Below, piece by piece: positions 37,789 to 46,500 of a stretch of 64,000 nt of DNA. The stretch is from Mucilaginibacter cryoferens (GTDB lineage Bacteria; Bacteroidota; Bacteroidia; Sphingobacteriales; Sphingobacteriaceae): positions 1 through 64,000 of the forward strand of contig NZ_JACHCR010000029.1 of the NCBI RefSeq assembly GCF_014205845.1, written 5' to 3'. Numbering within the stretch: the first letter of the stretch is position 1; the number at the start of each line of letters is the position of its first letter. A model generated the notes under the pieces. That model was not told where the DNA came from and ran no database searches. It saw only the letters and a program-made list of their open reading frames with translations. Made by a program: the position numbers and the translations under genes.

Positions 37789-39147
37789 ATGATATTAAAA
37801 AAAGCTACAATCCTTATTGTTGATGATGACCCGGATGTGCTTACCGCGGTAAAGCTGCTGCTAAAAACACAGGTAGCCGAGGTGATCACCGAAAAAAATC
37901 CCGAAAATATTAACTGGTTGCTGCAACGTAACGAGGTTGACCTTGTTTTGCTGGATATGAACTTTAACAGCGCTATAAATACCGGTAACGAAGGTTTGTA
38001 TTGGCTGCGTAAAGTAAAGGATTGGAAACCCAACGTTTGCATTATTATGATAACAGCCTACGGTGATATAGACCTGGCCGTACGATCGTTAAAAGAGGGT
38101 GCCGACGATTTTGTGGTAAAACCATGGCATAACGAAAAGCTGATAGCGACTATTAAAGAACTGCTTGATAAAAAAGAAGGAGGTACTAAAACCACAAAAT
38201 CGCCTGCAAAAAGTACAGCCGGCGATACCTCTATATTGGGCGAATCGGATGTGATGCAGGATATTTTTCATAAAGTGAATAAGATAGCCCCTACCGATGC
38301 CAATATTTTGTTACTGGGCGAAAACGGTACAGGTAAAGATCTGATGGCGAAAGCCATTCACGAACGCTCGTTACGTGCCGATAAGCCGTTTGTTAAGGTG
38401 GATGTAGGCGCACTTACCGATACCCTTTTTGAGAGCGAATTGTTTGGCCATAAAAAAGGTGCGTTTACCGATGCCAGGGAAGATAGGGCCGGCAGGTTTG
38501 AAGATGCCCAGGGTGGTACTTTGTTTTTAGACGAGATAGGAAACATTAGTTTGCAACAACAGGCAAAACTGTTAACCATACTACAAAACAGGCAGGTAAC
38601 CCGCTTAGGCACCAATAAGGCTGTAGATGTTGACATCAGGCTGATATGCGCTACCAACGTACCTATGAGCGAACTGGCTAACGAAAGCCGTTTTCGTAAG
38701 GATTTAATTTACCGCATAAACACAGTGGAAATTAATATGCCGCCCTTGCGCCGCCGTAGTGAGGATATAGTGATATTGGCCAAACACTTTGCCAAACAAT
38801 ATGCAAGCAAGTATTTAAAGCCGGCTATGGATTTTGATAATCCTGCGCTGATGAAGCTAAAATCTTACAATTATCCCGGTAACGTGCGCGAGCTGCAATA
38901 CACCATTGAGCGCGCTGTAATTATGGCCGATGATAGCACCCTGCGGCCCGACGACCTGATATTTTCGATACTGGAAACAGCAACCGATAATAATATTAAC
39001 GACGACAACATTCAGTTGAGCACGCTGGAAAAAAATGCCATTTTAAAGGTGATCGAAAAACATAACGGCAACATTACCCGTGCTGCCAAAGAACTGGGAC
39101 TAACCCGTACTGCCCTGTACCGCAGACTAAGTAAATATGATATTTAA
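37789..39147 (+). CDS. NtrC-family sigma-54-dependent response regulator
   Basis: A 452-residue regulator counted from the ATG at 37789; a TTG two codons earlier is possible but less likely. The receiver domain (about 1-125) has DDD near residue 12, phospho-acceptor D56 and the KPW lysine. The AAA+ domain has Walker A GENGTGKD (177-184), the sigma-54 contact loop GAFTDA (224-229) and Walker B LFLDE (245-249). A Fis-type helix-turn-helix fills the last 40 residues. Such proteins bind upstream sites and drive sigma-54 promoters. It overlaps the histidine kinase gene by 11 bp and is transcribed away from the adaptor. The target is inferred to be the permease array. Confidence 0.93.
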   Translation: MILKKATILIVDDDPDVLTAVKLLLKTQVAEVITEKNPENINWLLQRNEVDLVLLDMNFNSAINTGNEGLYWLRKVKDWKPNVCIIMITAYGDIDLAVRSLKEGADDFVVKPWHNEKLIATIKELLDKKEGGTKTTKSPAKSTAGDTSILGESDVMQDIFHKVNKIAPTDANILLLGENGTGKDLMAKAIHERSLRADKPFVKVDVGALTDTLFESELFGHKKGAFTDAREDRAGRFEDAQGGTLFLDEIGNISLQQQAKLLTILQNRQVTRLGTNKAVDVDIRLICATNVPMSELANESRFRKDLIYRINTVEINMPPLRRRSEDIVILAKHFAKQYASKYLKPAMDFDNPALMKLKSYNYPGNVRELQYTIERAVIMADDSTLRPDDLIFSILETATDNNINDDNIQLSTLEKNAILKVIEKHNGNITRAAKELGLTRTALYRRLSKYDI

Positions 39148-40486
39148 CCGTTACGAATGGCGGCTTTTGCTGCGCGTATTTTTATTGTTTTTGGCCCTAA
39201 CGGCCGCATCTTATGTAACGGTTAAAGGGCAGCCGCTGTACCTGGTTATATTTGTACCGCTGGTAATTTACGCGGTGATAGAGATGATACGCTTTCAGAA
39301 AAAGGCGCAGGACGAAGTAAACCAGTTTGTAGAATCTATCCACTACCGAGATTTTTCGCGCCATTTTGATGTGCGCAAAGCGCCCAATGAGCTAAAGCCG
39401 TTGCGTAAAGGATTCAACGACATCAATACCACTTTTAAACTCATTAGCCGCGAGCGCGAAACGCAGTACCACTACCTGCAAAAGATACTGGAGCTGGTAG
39501 ATACCGGAATATTATCGTACGAAGAAGAAACCGGCAACATCAGCTGGATAAACGAGGCTTTTAAAAAGCTGCTCAGTATCCCCTATCTAAAAACTATCCA
39601 ATCGCTCGAAAAACGGGAACCGGCGCTTTACGGCGAACTCATCAGACTAAAGCCCGGCGAAAGTAACATCATCAGTGTTACCAGAAACCAGCAGATGGTG
39701 AAGATATTGATCACATCAAGCATGATGCGGAGCGAAGAAAAACTGTACAAGCTATTGGCTTTTCAGAATGTGAGTGAAGCTTTGGATGAAACGGAATCAA
39801 AGGCATGGTCGAAATTATTGAACGTGATGACGCACGAGATCATGAACTCCGTGGCGCCAATTTCGTCGCTGGCAGATACGCTTAAAAACCGGTTACAAAG
39901 TCCCGAAATAGCAGAAGCAGTAGAGGCCGGCGACCTGGAAGATCTGGAACTGGGTATTGATACCATAAAACGCCGCAGCGAAGGCTTGTTGAAATTTACC
40001 GAAAGCTACCGCAGTTTAAACAAGATAACCAAACTGGAAAAAGAACGGATACTGGTGCGCAACCTGTTTGAGAATCTCAACAGCCTGATGACACCAACAT
40101 TATCTAAAAAGAATATCGAGCTGGAGATCATCCTGCGCGATCCGGCACTGGCTATTGAGGCCGATATTAACCTGATTGAACAGGTAATGATAAACCTGCT
40201 GGTAAACGCCATTGAAGCCGTAAAAGACCGCGAAGAGCCGCGTATAACGCTATCTACCGAAGGCCACAATGGTGGTAAAACCCTCGTTAAGATCAGTGAT
40301 AATGGTTTAGGTATGCCACCCGAGTTGCTGGATAAAATTTTTATCCCCTTTTTCAGCACCAAGAAAACCGGCAGCGGTATTGGATTGAGCTTGTGTAAAC
40401 AAATTATGCTATTGCATAAAGGCAATATACAGGTGCAATCAACCGAGGGTAAAGGATCAACGTTTATTTTGCAGTTTGTACCGTAG
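39137..40486 (+). CDS. Sensor histidine kinase, partner of the NtrC-type regulator
   Basis: A 449-residue kinase. Residues 8-50 form two membrane helices with only a very short outside loop, so it probably senses in the membrane or cytoplasm. A PAS-like region spans about 105-215. The phospho-acceptor is H233 in MTHEIMNSVAP, and the ATPase domain carries NLLVNAIEA, DNGLGMP and GSGIGLSL. Its start lies inside the end of the response-regulator gene, so the two are co-translated and almost certainly cognate. The short periplasmic part suggests it monitors the membrane rather than a soluble ligand; this is inference. Confidence 0.92.
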   Translation: MIFNRYEWRLLLRVFLLFLALTAASYVTVKGQPLYLVIFVPLVIYAVIEMIRFQKKAQDEVNQFVESIHYRDFSRHFDVRKAPNELKPLRKGFNDINTTFKLISRERETQYHYLQKILELVDTGILSYEEETGNISWINEAFKKLLSIPYLKTIQSLEKREPALYGELIRLKPGESNIISVTRNQQMVKILITSSMMRSEEKLYKLLAFQNVSEALDETESKAWSKLLNVMTHEIMNSVAPISSLADTLKNRLQSPEIAEAVEAGDLEDLELGIDTIKRRSEGLLKFTESYRSLNKITKLEKERILVRNLFENLNSLMTPTLSKKNIELEIILRDPALAIEADINLIEQVMINLLVNAIEAVKDREEPRITLSTEGHNGGKTLVKISDNGLGMPPELLDKIFIPFFSTKKTGSGIGLSLCKQIMLLHKGNIQVQSTEGKGSTFILQFVP

Positions 40487-40516
40487 AGGCCCCCTCCGCC
40501 CCCTGAAGGGGAACTT
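40487..40516. repeat. GC-rich palindromic repeat after the kinase gene
   Basis: CCCCCTCCGCCCCCTGAAGGGG is a member of the dispersed intergenic palindrome family. It follows directly on the kinase stop codon. Confidence 0.5.
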
Positions 40517-40532
40517 AAATAATAAATAACAA

Positions 40533-40802
40533 ATGAAACTAAGTAATTCATTCAGTAGTGCACTTAGGGAATTTGCTTATTTTATGGAAAGCGGGTCACA
40601 AAACACACTGCAAGGGATAGACTATATTTCTTTATACGGGACAGAACCAAGTGCAATAGAACAAGTTTTTGCTATTTATGCTAACGTAATTGAGCTTGAT
40701 GAAAATGGGATTGTATTAAATGCAAAATATGCAGAAAAGAGGGCTACAGATTATCTTCGTTCTTATTGTGACAGTAGTTTTAAGGTTATGCCGCCTTATT
40801 AG
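40533..40802 (+). CDS. Small hypothetical protein (DUF7677-like)
   Basis: An 89-residue acidic cytoplasmic protein without signal peptide or membrane segment. It contains REFAYFMESG, IDYISLYGTEPSAIEQVFAIYAN and a C-terminal YLRSYCDSSFKVMPPY. It resembles from memory the small DUF7677 family of unknown role; this could not be checked. It starts 46 bp after the kinase gene on the same strand but is separated from it by a palindrome, so it may be read through from the kinase or stand alone. Its composition and codon use look like those of a real gene. Confidence 0.65.
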   Translation: MKLSNSFSSALREFAYFMESGSQNTLQGIDYISLYGTEPSAIEQVFAIYANVIELDENGIVLNAKYAEKRATDYLRSYCDSSFKVMPPY

Positions 40803-40830
40803 TATTGGGAGGTAGCACTGCATTAAAACC

Positions 40831-40915
40831 AGCTAAATCAATTTACTATCTACGAACAAATCCACTATTATTTGCGGTTTAGGCTATCTTAGAAAGGCAT
40901 TTTTTTGAAACTTCG
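40831..40915 (+). pseudogene. Decayed duplicate of the 5' end of the FMN reductase gene
   Basis: The 35 bp at 40831-40865 match 40927-40961, which spans the reductase start, with five differences. One changes the ATG to ACG. The frame then runs TNKSTIICGLGYLRKAFF to a stop, recalling MSKSTILAISGSLRAE. It is best read as a remnant of a partial tandem duplication 96 bp upstream of the intact gene. Confidence 0.55.
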
Positions 40916-40947
40916 TAAGTTTGGCCGGCTAAATCAATTTACTGTCT

Positions 40948-41472
40948 ATGAGCAAATCTACCATCCTGGCAATTTCCGGCAGCTTACGTGCCGAATCTAC
41001 CAATCATAATATATTAAAGTATCTAGGCGATTTGATTCCTGCTGATATTCATTATTCTATATATGATGGACTGGCATCTATCCCGCCCTTTGATCCTGGG
41101 TTAGACACTGATGATGCCCCCTTTCCTGTAGTTGAATTGCGAAGGCTGCTGACGAAAGCCGATGGCGTTATCATCTGCACGCCCGAATATGCCTTTGGCG
41201 TTCCTGGTCAGTTAAAAAACATGCTGGACTGGACGGTATCAAGTGGCTCGTTTTCAGATAAGCCGGTGGCGCTGATCACGGCGTCGTTAAGTGGTGAAGC
41301 CGCGCATGCGGCCATGCTGCTCATTTTAGGAGCCTTGAACGCGCAGGTTGCCGATGGTGCTAAATTGATTATCCCTTTCATCAGGTCGAAGATGGATGGA
41401 GATAAAGTGGCGGACGAAGAGACGGCTAAAAAATTGACTGAGGTTTTAGAAACGTTTTTTAATTCCATTTAA
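40948..41472 (+). CDS. NADPH-dependent FMN reductase
   Basis: A 174-residue flavodoxin-fold enzyme of the NADPH-dependent FMN reductase / azoreductase family. The phosphate-binding loop is SGSLRAESTN (about residues 9-18). The flavin-contacting PEYAFGVPGQLKNMLDW lies at about 80-96. It should be cytoplasmic and transfer electrons from NAD(P)H to flavin or quinones. It is preceded by a decayed copy of its own start region and followed by a 271-bp gap before htpG. No operon partner is evident and no cellular role beyond general redox or quinone detoxification can be assigned. Confidence 0.88.
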   Translation: MSKSTILAISGSLRAESTNHNILKYLGDLIPADIHYSIYDGLASIPPFDPGLDTDDAPFPVVELRRLLTKADGVIICTPEYAFGVPGQLKNMLDWTVSSGSFSDKPVALITASLSGEAAHAAMLLILGALNAQVADGAKLIIPFIRSKMDGDKVADEETAKKLTEVLETFFNSI

Positions 41473-41490
41473 TTTATCGCTTATTTTCAG

Positions 41491-41625
41491 TTACTCTTTC
41501 AATAACATCAGCCATTTTTCACCGTGTACGTTTTTTTCTCTTAAAATTCCCAATTCTTCTGCTTTTTTTCTGCTTAAACGGGCAATATTTTCCCGGTTTA
41601 GGCTCCTTTTATAACACAATTTAAA
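41491..41625 (-). pseudogene. Possible C-terminal remnant of a lost gene
   Basis: On the minus strand a 44-codon open stretch reads FKLCYKRSLNRENIARLSRK and goes on with ELGILREKNVHGEKWLMLLKE before a TAA stop. It looks protein-like (charged, helical) but has an in-frame stop immediately upstream and no suitable start. It may be the tail of a gene eroded between the reductase and htpG, or chance. Confidence 0.25.
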
Positions 41626-41743
41626 TCACCTTTTATTGATGATAAATTATTCTTCCTGCCAATTTGACAACTTAGTACGCTTTGGAACACGCATTGATGG
41701 TTGCAGAGTGTAAATCATATTTAACTCAATCATAAATAATATT

Positions 41744-43627
41744 ATGCAAGAAAAAGGCAGCATTTCGATCCACACCGAAAACATTTTTCCGATAATTAAA
41801 AAGTTTTTATACTCAGACAACGAGATATTTTTGCGCGAGCTGGTATCAAACGCTGTAGATGCTACCCAAAAAATTAAACGCCTGGCCTCTTTAGGTCAAT
41901 ACAACGGCGAACTTGGCGATCTGCGTGTTGAAGTTGCTTTTGATGAGGCTAAAAAAACCATCACCATATCTGACAATGGCTTGGGTATGACAGCCGAAGA
42001 AATTAAAAAATACATCAACCAGATAGCATTTTCGGGTGCTACTGAGTTTATGGAGAAATTTAAAGAAGCTAAAGATGCCAATGAGATCATCGGTCGTTTT
42101 GGCTTGGGTTTCTACTCTGCATTTATGGTTGCCGATAAGGTTGAAATTCAGACCTTAAGCTATCAGGACGGCGCCGAGCCTGCTTACTGGGTATGCGATG
42201 GCAGTACCGAGTTTGAAATTGGCGAAGGTATTTTAGCCGAGCGTGGTACCGAGATCACTTTATACATTAACAGCGAATCTGAAGAGTTTTTAAATCAGCA
42301 TAAACTACAGGAGATACTGGATAAATACTGTAAATTTTTACCGGTACCAATTAAATTTGGCACCAAAACAGAGTCGGTTGAAGATGGTGTTGATGAAGAA
42401 GGTAAAACAAAATACATTGACGTTCAGGAAGATAATATCATTAACGATACAACCCCTATATGGACCAAAGCTCCAGCTGAATTAAAAGACGAGGATTATC
42501 TTAACTTTTACAAACAGCTATATCCTTTCAGCGAAGACCCATTATTCTGGATTCATCTGAATGTTGATTACCCGTTTAACTTAACCGGTGTATTGTACTT
42601 CCCTAAGTTAAAAAACGACTTTGAGGTACAAAAAAACAAGATCAAACTATTTAGCCGCCAGGTATTTATTACCGACGAGGTAAAAGACATTGTTCCTGAG
42701 TTCTTGATGTTGTTACACGGTGTTATCGATTCACCGGATATTCCGTTAAACGTATCACGTAGCTTTTTACAGGCCGATAGCAACGTTAAAAAGATCAATA
42801 GCTATATCACCAAAAAAGTTGCTGATAAATTGTCAGAACTGTTTAAAGCCGACCGTAAAGCTTACGAAGAAAAATGGACCGATATTGGCCTGTTTGTAAA
42901 ATACGGCATGGTGAGTGAAGATAAGTTTTATGATAAAGCTAAAGACTTTGTTTTGGTAACCAATACCAAAAAAGAGAACTTTACTTTACCAGAGTACAAA
43001 GAGAAAGTTGAGGCCATCCAAACTGATAAAGACGGCCAGGTGGTTTATATTTACACTAATGATCCGGCTAAGCAAGATTCATTTATCCAATCGGCAAATA
43101 AAAAAGGTTATGATGTTTTGGTGATGAACTCGCCTATCGACAACCACTTTATTAGCCAGTTGGAGCAAAAACTGGAAAAAACATCTTTAAAACGTGTTGA
43201 TGCCGATGTTGCCGATAAGCTGATCAGAAAAGACGAAGCACCTGAGTCCGTTTTAACCGAAGAACAATCAACCAAGGTTAAAGACATCTTCAACAAGTCC
43301 ATTAATAAACCCGCATACAACGTTCATTTAGAAAGCCTTAACCCAGATGAACTACCAGTAACAGTAACTATGGATGAGTTTATGCGCCGTATGAAAGATA
43401 TGGCGGCCATGGGAGGCGGTATGGGCTTTTACGGTAACATGCCAGACAATTATAAGGTAATTGTTAACAGTAACCATAAGCTGATAGCCCGTATTTTACA
43501 GGAAGAAAATGAAGAAGTACAGGCCCAATTATCAAAACAAGCATTTGACCTGGCCCTGCTTTCGCAAGGATTATTAACCGGTGCCGAACTTACCGAGTTT
43601 GTAAACCGCAGCGTAAATCTGATATAA
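41744..43627 (+). CDS. htpG: Molecular chaperone HtpG (Hsp90)
   Basis: A 627-residue cytoplasmic Hsp90 of the normal bacterial length. N-terminal GHKL ATPase motifs are ELVSNAVDA (catalytic E and N), DNGLGMTAEEI and GRFGLGFYSAFMV. The middle domain includes the RGTEITLYI and NVSRSFLQ segments with the conserved arginine. The C-terminal dimerisation domain contains the MRRMKDMAAMGGGMGFYG stretch typical of Bacteroidota HtpG. It acts as a dimer in ATP-driven folding of client proteins. It stands alone and is followed directly by a strong hairpin terminator. Confidence 0.98.
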   Translation: MQEKGSISIHTENIFPIIKKFLYSDNEIFLRELVSNAVDATQKIKRLASLGQYNGELGDLRVEVAFDEAKKTITISDNGLGMTAEEIKKYINQIAFSGATEFMEKFKEAKDANEIIGRFGLGFYSAFMVADKVEIQTLSYQDGAEPAYWVCDGSTEFEIGEGILAERGTEITLYINSESEEFLNQHKLQEILDKYCKFLPVPIKFGTKTESVEDGVDEEGKTKYIDVQEDNIINDTTPIWTKAPAELKDEDYLNFYKQLYPFSEDPLFWIHLNVDYPFNLTGVLYFPKLKNDFEVQKNKIKLFSRQVFITDEVKDIVPEFLMLLHGVIDSPDIPLNVSRSFLQADSNVKKINSYITKKVADKLSELFKADRKAYEEKWTDIGLFVKYGMVSEDKFYDKAKDFVLVTNTKKENFTLPEYKEKVEAIQTDKDGQVVYIYTNDPAKQDSFIQSANKKGYDVLVMNSPIDNHFISQLEQKLEKTSLKRVDADVADKLIRKDEAPESVLTEEQSTKVKDIFNKSINKPAYNVHLESLNPDELPVTVTMDEFMRRMKDMAAMGGGMGFYGNMPDNYKVIVNSNHKLIARILQEENEEVQAQLSKQAFDLALLSQGLLTGAELTEFVNRSVNLI

Positions 43628-43647
43628 TTAAAAACAGAAATATGTTT

Positions 43648-43680
43648 AAAGCCATCCCGTAAAACGGATGGCTTTTTTAT
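43648..43680 (+). terminator. Rho-independent terminator of htpG
   Basis: AAAGCCATCC at 43648-43657 pairs with GGATGGCTTT at 43666-43675 around an 8-nt loop, followed by a run of T. It lies 20 bp after the htpG stop codon. Confidence 0.9.
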
Positions 43681-43754
43681 GCAAATAATATTTAAATTTG
43701 ATATGGAATAAACCCTCAACCTGCATCCTTGTCTAAAACACTAAATCATTTATT

Positions 43755-44282
43755 ATGAAATTATTGAATAAACTATCGCTCGCATTGGCATTAGCATTTA
43801 TCAGCATAAATGTTGCCAACGCTCAAAATACCCGCCAGGATAGAAAAGCAGCCCGCATTGCCGAAGTGAAAAGTATTGTTGAAGCGCAAAACTATGTATT
43901 TAGCGCCAACTACGTAAATCCATCCAGGATGGCCGGCAGAGCACTTACTACCGAATACGACCTTACAATAACCAAAGATACCATTATGGCTTATCTGCCT
44001 TATTTTGGCCGCGCATACGTTGCGCCACCATACGGATCAACAGATAACGGTATTAAGTTTACCAATACGCATTTTATCTATACTGCTAAAGCCGGTAAAA
44101 AAGGTGGTTGGTCTGTTAACATTAAGCCTACTAATAAAAATATCAGCGATGGCCGGGATGTACAATCCATGAATCTTTCTATAAGCCCGGATGGATATGC
44201 CTCACTACAGGTTATCAGCAGTAACCGGGACCCAATATCGTTTAATGGCACCATTGATAAAAGACCAGTGAAGAAGCAGTAA
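43755..44282 (+). CDS. Secreted DUF4251 protein
   Basis: A 175-residue protein with a clear signal peptide (MKLLNKLSLALALAFISINVANAQ). The mature part matches the DUF4251 pattern seen across Bacteroidota: an N-terminal RKAARIAEVKSIVEAQNYVF helix, LTTEYDLTITKDTIMAYLPYFGRAY, then beta-rich sequence ending in ISSNRDPISFNGTI. It is predicted to be periplasmic or surface-exposed, and its function is unknown. It is a single gene between the htpG terminator and the convergent eutC gene. The convergent gap (57 bp) holds no obvious terminator. Confidence 0.85.
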   Translation: MKLLNKLSLALALAFISINVANAQNTRQDRKAARIAEVKSIVEAQNYVFSANYVNPSRMAGRALTTEYDLTITKDTIMAYLPYFGRAYVAPPYGSTDNGIKFTNTHFIYTAKAGKKGGWSVNIKPTNKNISDGRDVQSMNLSISPDGYASLQVISSNRDPISFNGTIDKRPVKKQ

Positions 44283-44339
44283 GTCCTTAGCCTATAGTAG
44301 TAAGTAAGTAGGGAGATAAATATAATTTCGACTTAGAAC

Positions 44340-45095
44340 TTAAGACTCAATCAATCCATCATTATCTTTTAGGTCAACGCCGGATAGTTTGCGTTTAAAG
44401 GCTTCGCTAATAAGGTAAAAGATCTTTTTAGCGGCCTTTTTATAGGTTAACCCTTTGGGACGTATGTTGGAAACACAGTTACGGGTTTCGTCGGTAAGGC
44501 CCGGTTTAGGATTATAAGTTAAATACGCCCCTAAACTATCGGCCGAACTTAATCCAGGCCGTTCGCCGATCAATACAAGAGATAATTTAGCGTTTAGATT
44601 ATAGCCAATATCGTCGCCTATAGCCACCCTCCCCTGTTCAACCAGGCTTATCGGTGCAAACTTAAACCCGGATGCCGATAACAGCGGGATGAGTTCTTTA
44701 AGTAGACCTGTAGTATTTTCATTTACGGCAGTTGCCGAAAGGCCATCGGCTATAATGATAGCGATATCGGTATAAACAAAATAATCCTCCAATAGGGTTA
44801 GCGAAGCCTCATTAAGCTTACGTCCCATGTCTGGTCGTTGCAAGTATTGGCGACGAGCTGTTACCTGGCTATGCAAGTGTAAAACCGGCAGGTCAAATTG
44901 TTTAAAAGCAGCGGTTAAATGCTCAGAATCTAACTCAGAGTACACAGCATCCCGGGCGTGGGCATGCGCCAATTTAAAATCGAGCGATTGCTTTAGCGGA
45001 ATACTTGTACCCACCCGCCCAATAGCTATCCGGGCAGAAGTAAACTCCTGTAATGCTTTTAACGGCTCTATTTCCTGGGAGATGTTTCTTTTCAT
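44340..45095 (-). CDS. eutC: Ethanolamine ammonia-lyase small subunit
   Basis: A 251-residue subunit of the adenosylcobalamin-dependent lyase that converts ethanolamine to acetaldehyde and ammonia. Recognisable EutC segments are the N-terminal TSARIAIGRVGTSIPLKQSLDFKLAHAHARDAV, the B12-facing VIIADGLSATAV and IGERPGLSSADSLGAYLTY. Residue 1 lies 5 bp after the eutB stop codon, so the two are translated together. It is the last gene of the permease-eutB-eutC operon. No eutA reactivase, acetaldehyde dehydrogenase or microcompartment shell gene is present in the window. Confidence 0.95.
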   Translation of the reverse strand: MKRNISQEIEPLKALQEFTSARIAIGRVGTSIPLKQSLDFKLAHAHARDAVYSELDSEHLTAAFKQFDLPVLHLHSQVTARRQYLQRPDMGRKLNEASLTLLEDYFVYTDIAIIIADGLSATAVNENTTGLLKELIPLLSASGFKFAPISLVEQGRVAIGDDIGYNLNAKLSLVLIGERPGLSSADSLGAYLTYNPKPGLTDETRNCVSNIRPKGLTYKKAAKKIFYLISEAFKRKLSGVDLKDNDGLIES

Positions 45096-45100
45096 AACTG

Positions 45101-46480
45101 TTACACCATAGCTCCTAAGAGGCCATGAGTTGGATCAATCGATATCATATTTCCTTTTTCATCAATTATGCCTTGCTTTATTTGCCATTGCTCAAACTCG
45201 GGCGCCGGCCTTAAACCCAACACCTTACGAAGGTACAAGGCATCGTGGAACGAGGTAGATTGGTAGTTAAGCATAATATCATCGGCACCGGGGATACCCA
45301 TAATAAAATTACAGCCTGCTACCCCCAATAACGTCAACAGGTTATCCATATCATCCTGGTCGGCTTCTGCATGGTTGGTGTAGCAAACATCGCAGCCCAT
45401 AGGTAGCCCAAGTAGTTTACCACAAAAATGATCTTCCAGCGCGGCGCGGATAATTTGCTTGCCATCATATAAATACTCAGGCCCGATAAAGCCCACTACG
45501 GTATTCACTAACAGTGGTTTAAACTTACGGGCAACAGCATAAGCCCTAACCTCGCACGTTTGCTGGTCGACCCCAAAATTGGCATTGGCAGACAGCGCGC
45601 TGCCTTGCCCTGTTTCAAAATACATCACGTTGTTGCCAACCGTTCCACGATTAAGAGAAAGCGTTGCCAGGTAAGCTTCTTCAATTAAGTTAAGGTTGAT
45701 ACCAAAGCTTGTATTTGCCTTCTGGGTACCCGCTATAGACTGAAAACAGAGATCTACCGGCGCCCCTTCATTAATTAGCTGTAAAGTGGTGGTAATATGG
45801 CTTAGTACGCAGGTTTGTGTAGGAATATTAAACTGATGCCTAATATTATCCATCAACCTCAATAAGCTGCTTACCGCCGCCGGGCTATCTGTAGCCGGAT
45901 TGATGCCTATGGTTGCATCGCCGCTGCCGTACAACAAGCCATCAATAATACTGGCAGCCACTCCTTTGGGATCATCGGTGGGGTGATTTGGCTGCAAACG
46001 GGTACTGAAATGCCCTTTTAAACCTATAGTATTGCGAAACCGGGTAACCACCTCGCATTTTTTTGCTACCGCTATCAAATCCTGATTGCGCATTAGCTTT
46101 GATACCGCGGCTACCATTTCGGGCGTAAGGCCCGGTGCTATAGCCGTTAAAGTTTCGGTATCGGTTTCGTCGCTCAGCAGCCAATCGCGAAACTCCCCAA
46201 CTGTTAAATGACTTATTTGATTGAAAGAAACAGCATCGTGACTATCAATAATTAAACGGGTTATCTCATCCTCTTCATAGGGAATCACAACTTCGTTCAA
46301 AAATGTTTTAAGTGGTACATCTGCCAATGTGATCTGGGCAGCAACCCGCTCTTCATAACTGCCGGCACATACCCCTGCCAGTTCATCGCCAGAACGATAT
46401 GGCGATGCCATACCCAACAAAGTTTTCAGATCTTGAAACTTGTATGTTGTATGTCTGATGGTGTGGCGGTATTTAGTCAT
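45101..46480 (-). CDS. eutB: Ethanolamine ammonia-lyase large subunit
   Basis: A 459-residue catalytic TIM-barrel subunit of normal family length. Diagnostic segments are GSGDATIGINPATDSP, YFETGQGSALSANANFGVDQ, GFIGPEYLYDGKQIIRAALEDHF and LPMGCDVCYTNHAEADQDDM. It works with EutC as a multimer and needs adenosylcobalamin. The gene starts 20 bp after the permease stop codon and is followed by eutC after 5 bp. No cobalamin riboswitch was recognised upstream of the operon, so B12 control is not visible. Confidence 0.96.
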   Translation of the reverse strand: MTKYRHTIRHTTYKFQDLKTLLGMASPYRSGDELAGVCAGSYEERVAAQITLADVPLKTFLNEVVIPYEEDEITRLIIDSHDAVSFNQISHLTVGEFRDWLLSDETDTETLTAIAPGLTPEMVAAVSKLMRNQDLIAVAKKCEVVTRFRNTIGLKGHFSTRLQPNHPTDDPKGVAASIIDGLLYGSGDATIGINPATDSPAAVSSLLRLMDNIRHQFNIPTQTCVLSHITTTLQLINEGAPVDLCFQSIAGTQKANTSFGINLNLIEEAYLATLSLNRGTVGNNVMYFETGQGSALSANANFGVDQQTCEVRAYAVARKFKPLLVNTVVGFIGPEYLYDGKQIIRAALEDHFCGKLLGLPMGCDVCYTNHAEADQDDMDNLLTLLGVAGCNFIMGIPGADDIMLNYQSTSFHDALYLRKVLGLRPAPEFEQWQIKQGIIDEKGNMISIDPTHGLLGAMV

Positions 46481-46500
46481 TGCACATCTGCTTCTATCAT

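Noticed and set aside
40006..40551. 181-codon minus-strand frame opposite the histidine kinase
   Set aside because: The kinase frame contains all conserved motifs; the opposite frame is serine-rich shadow sequence.
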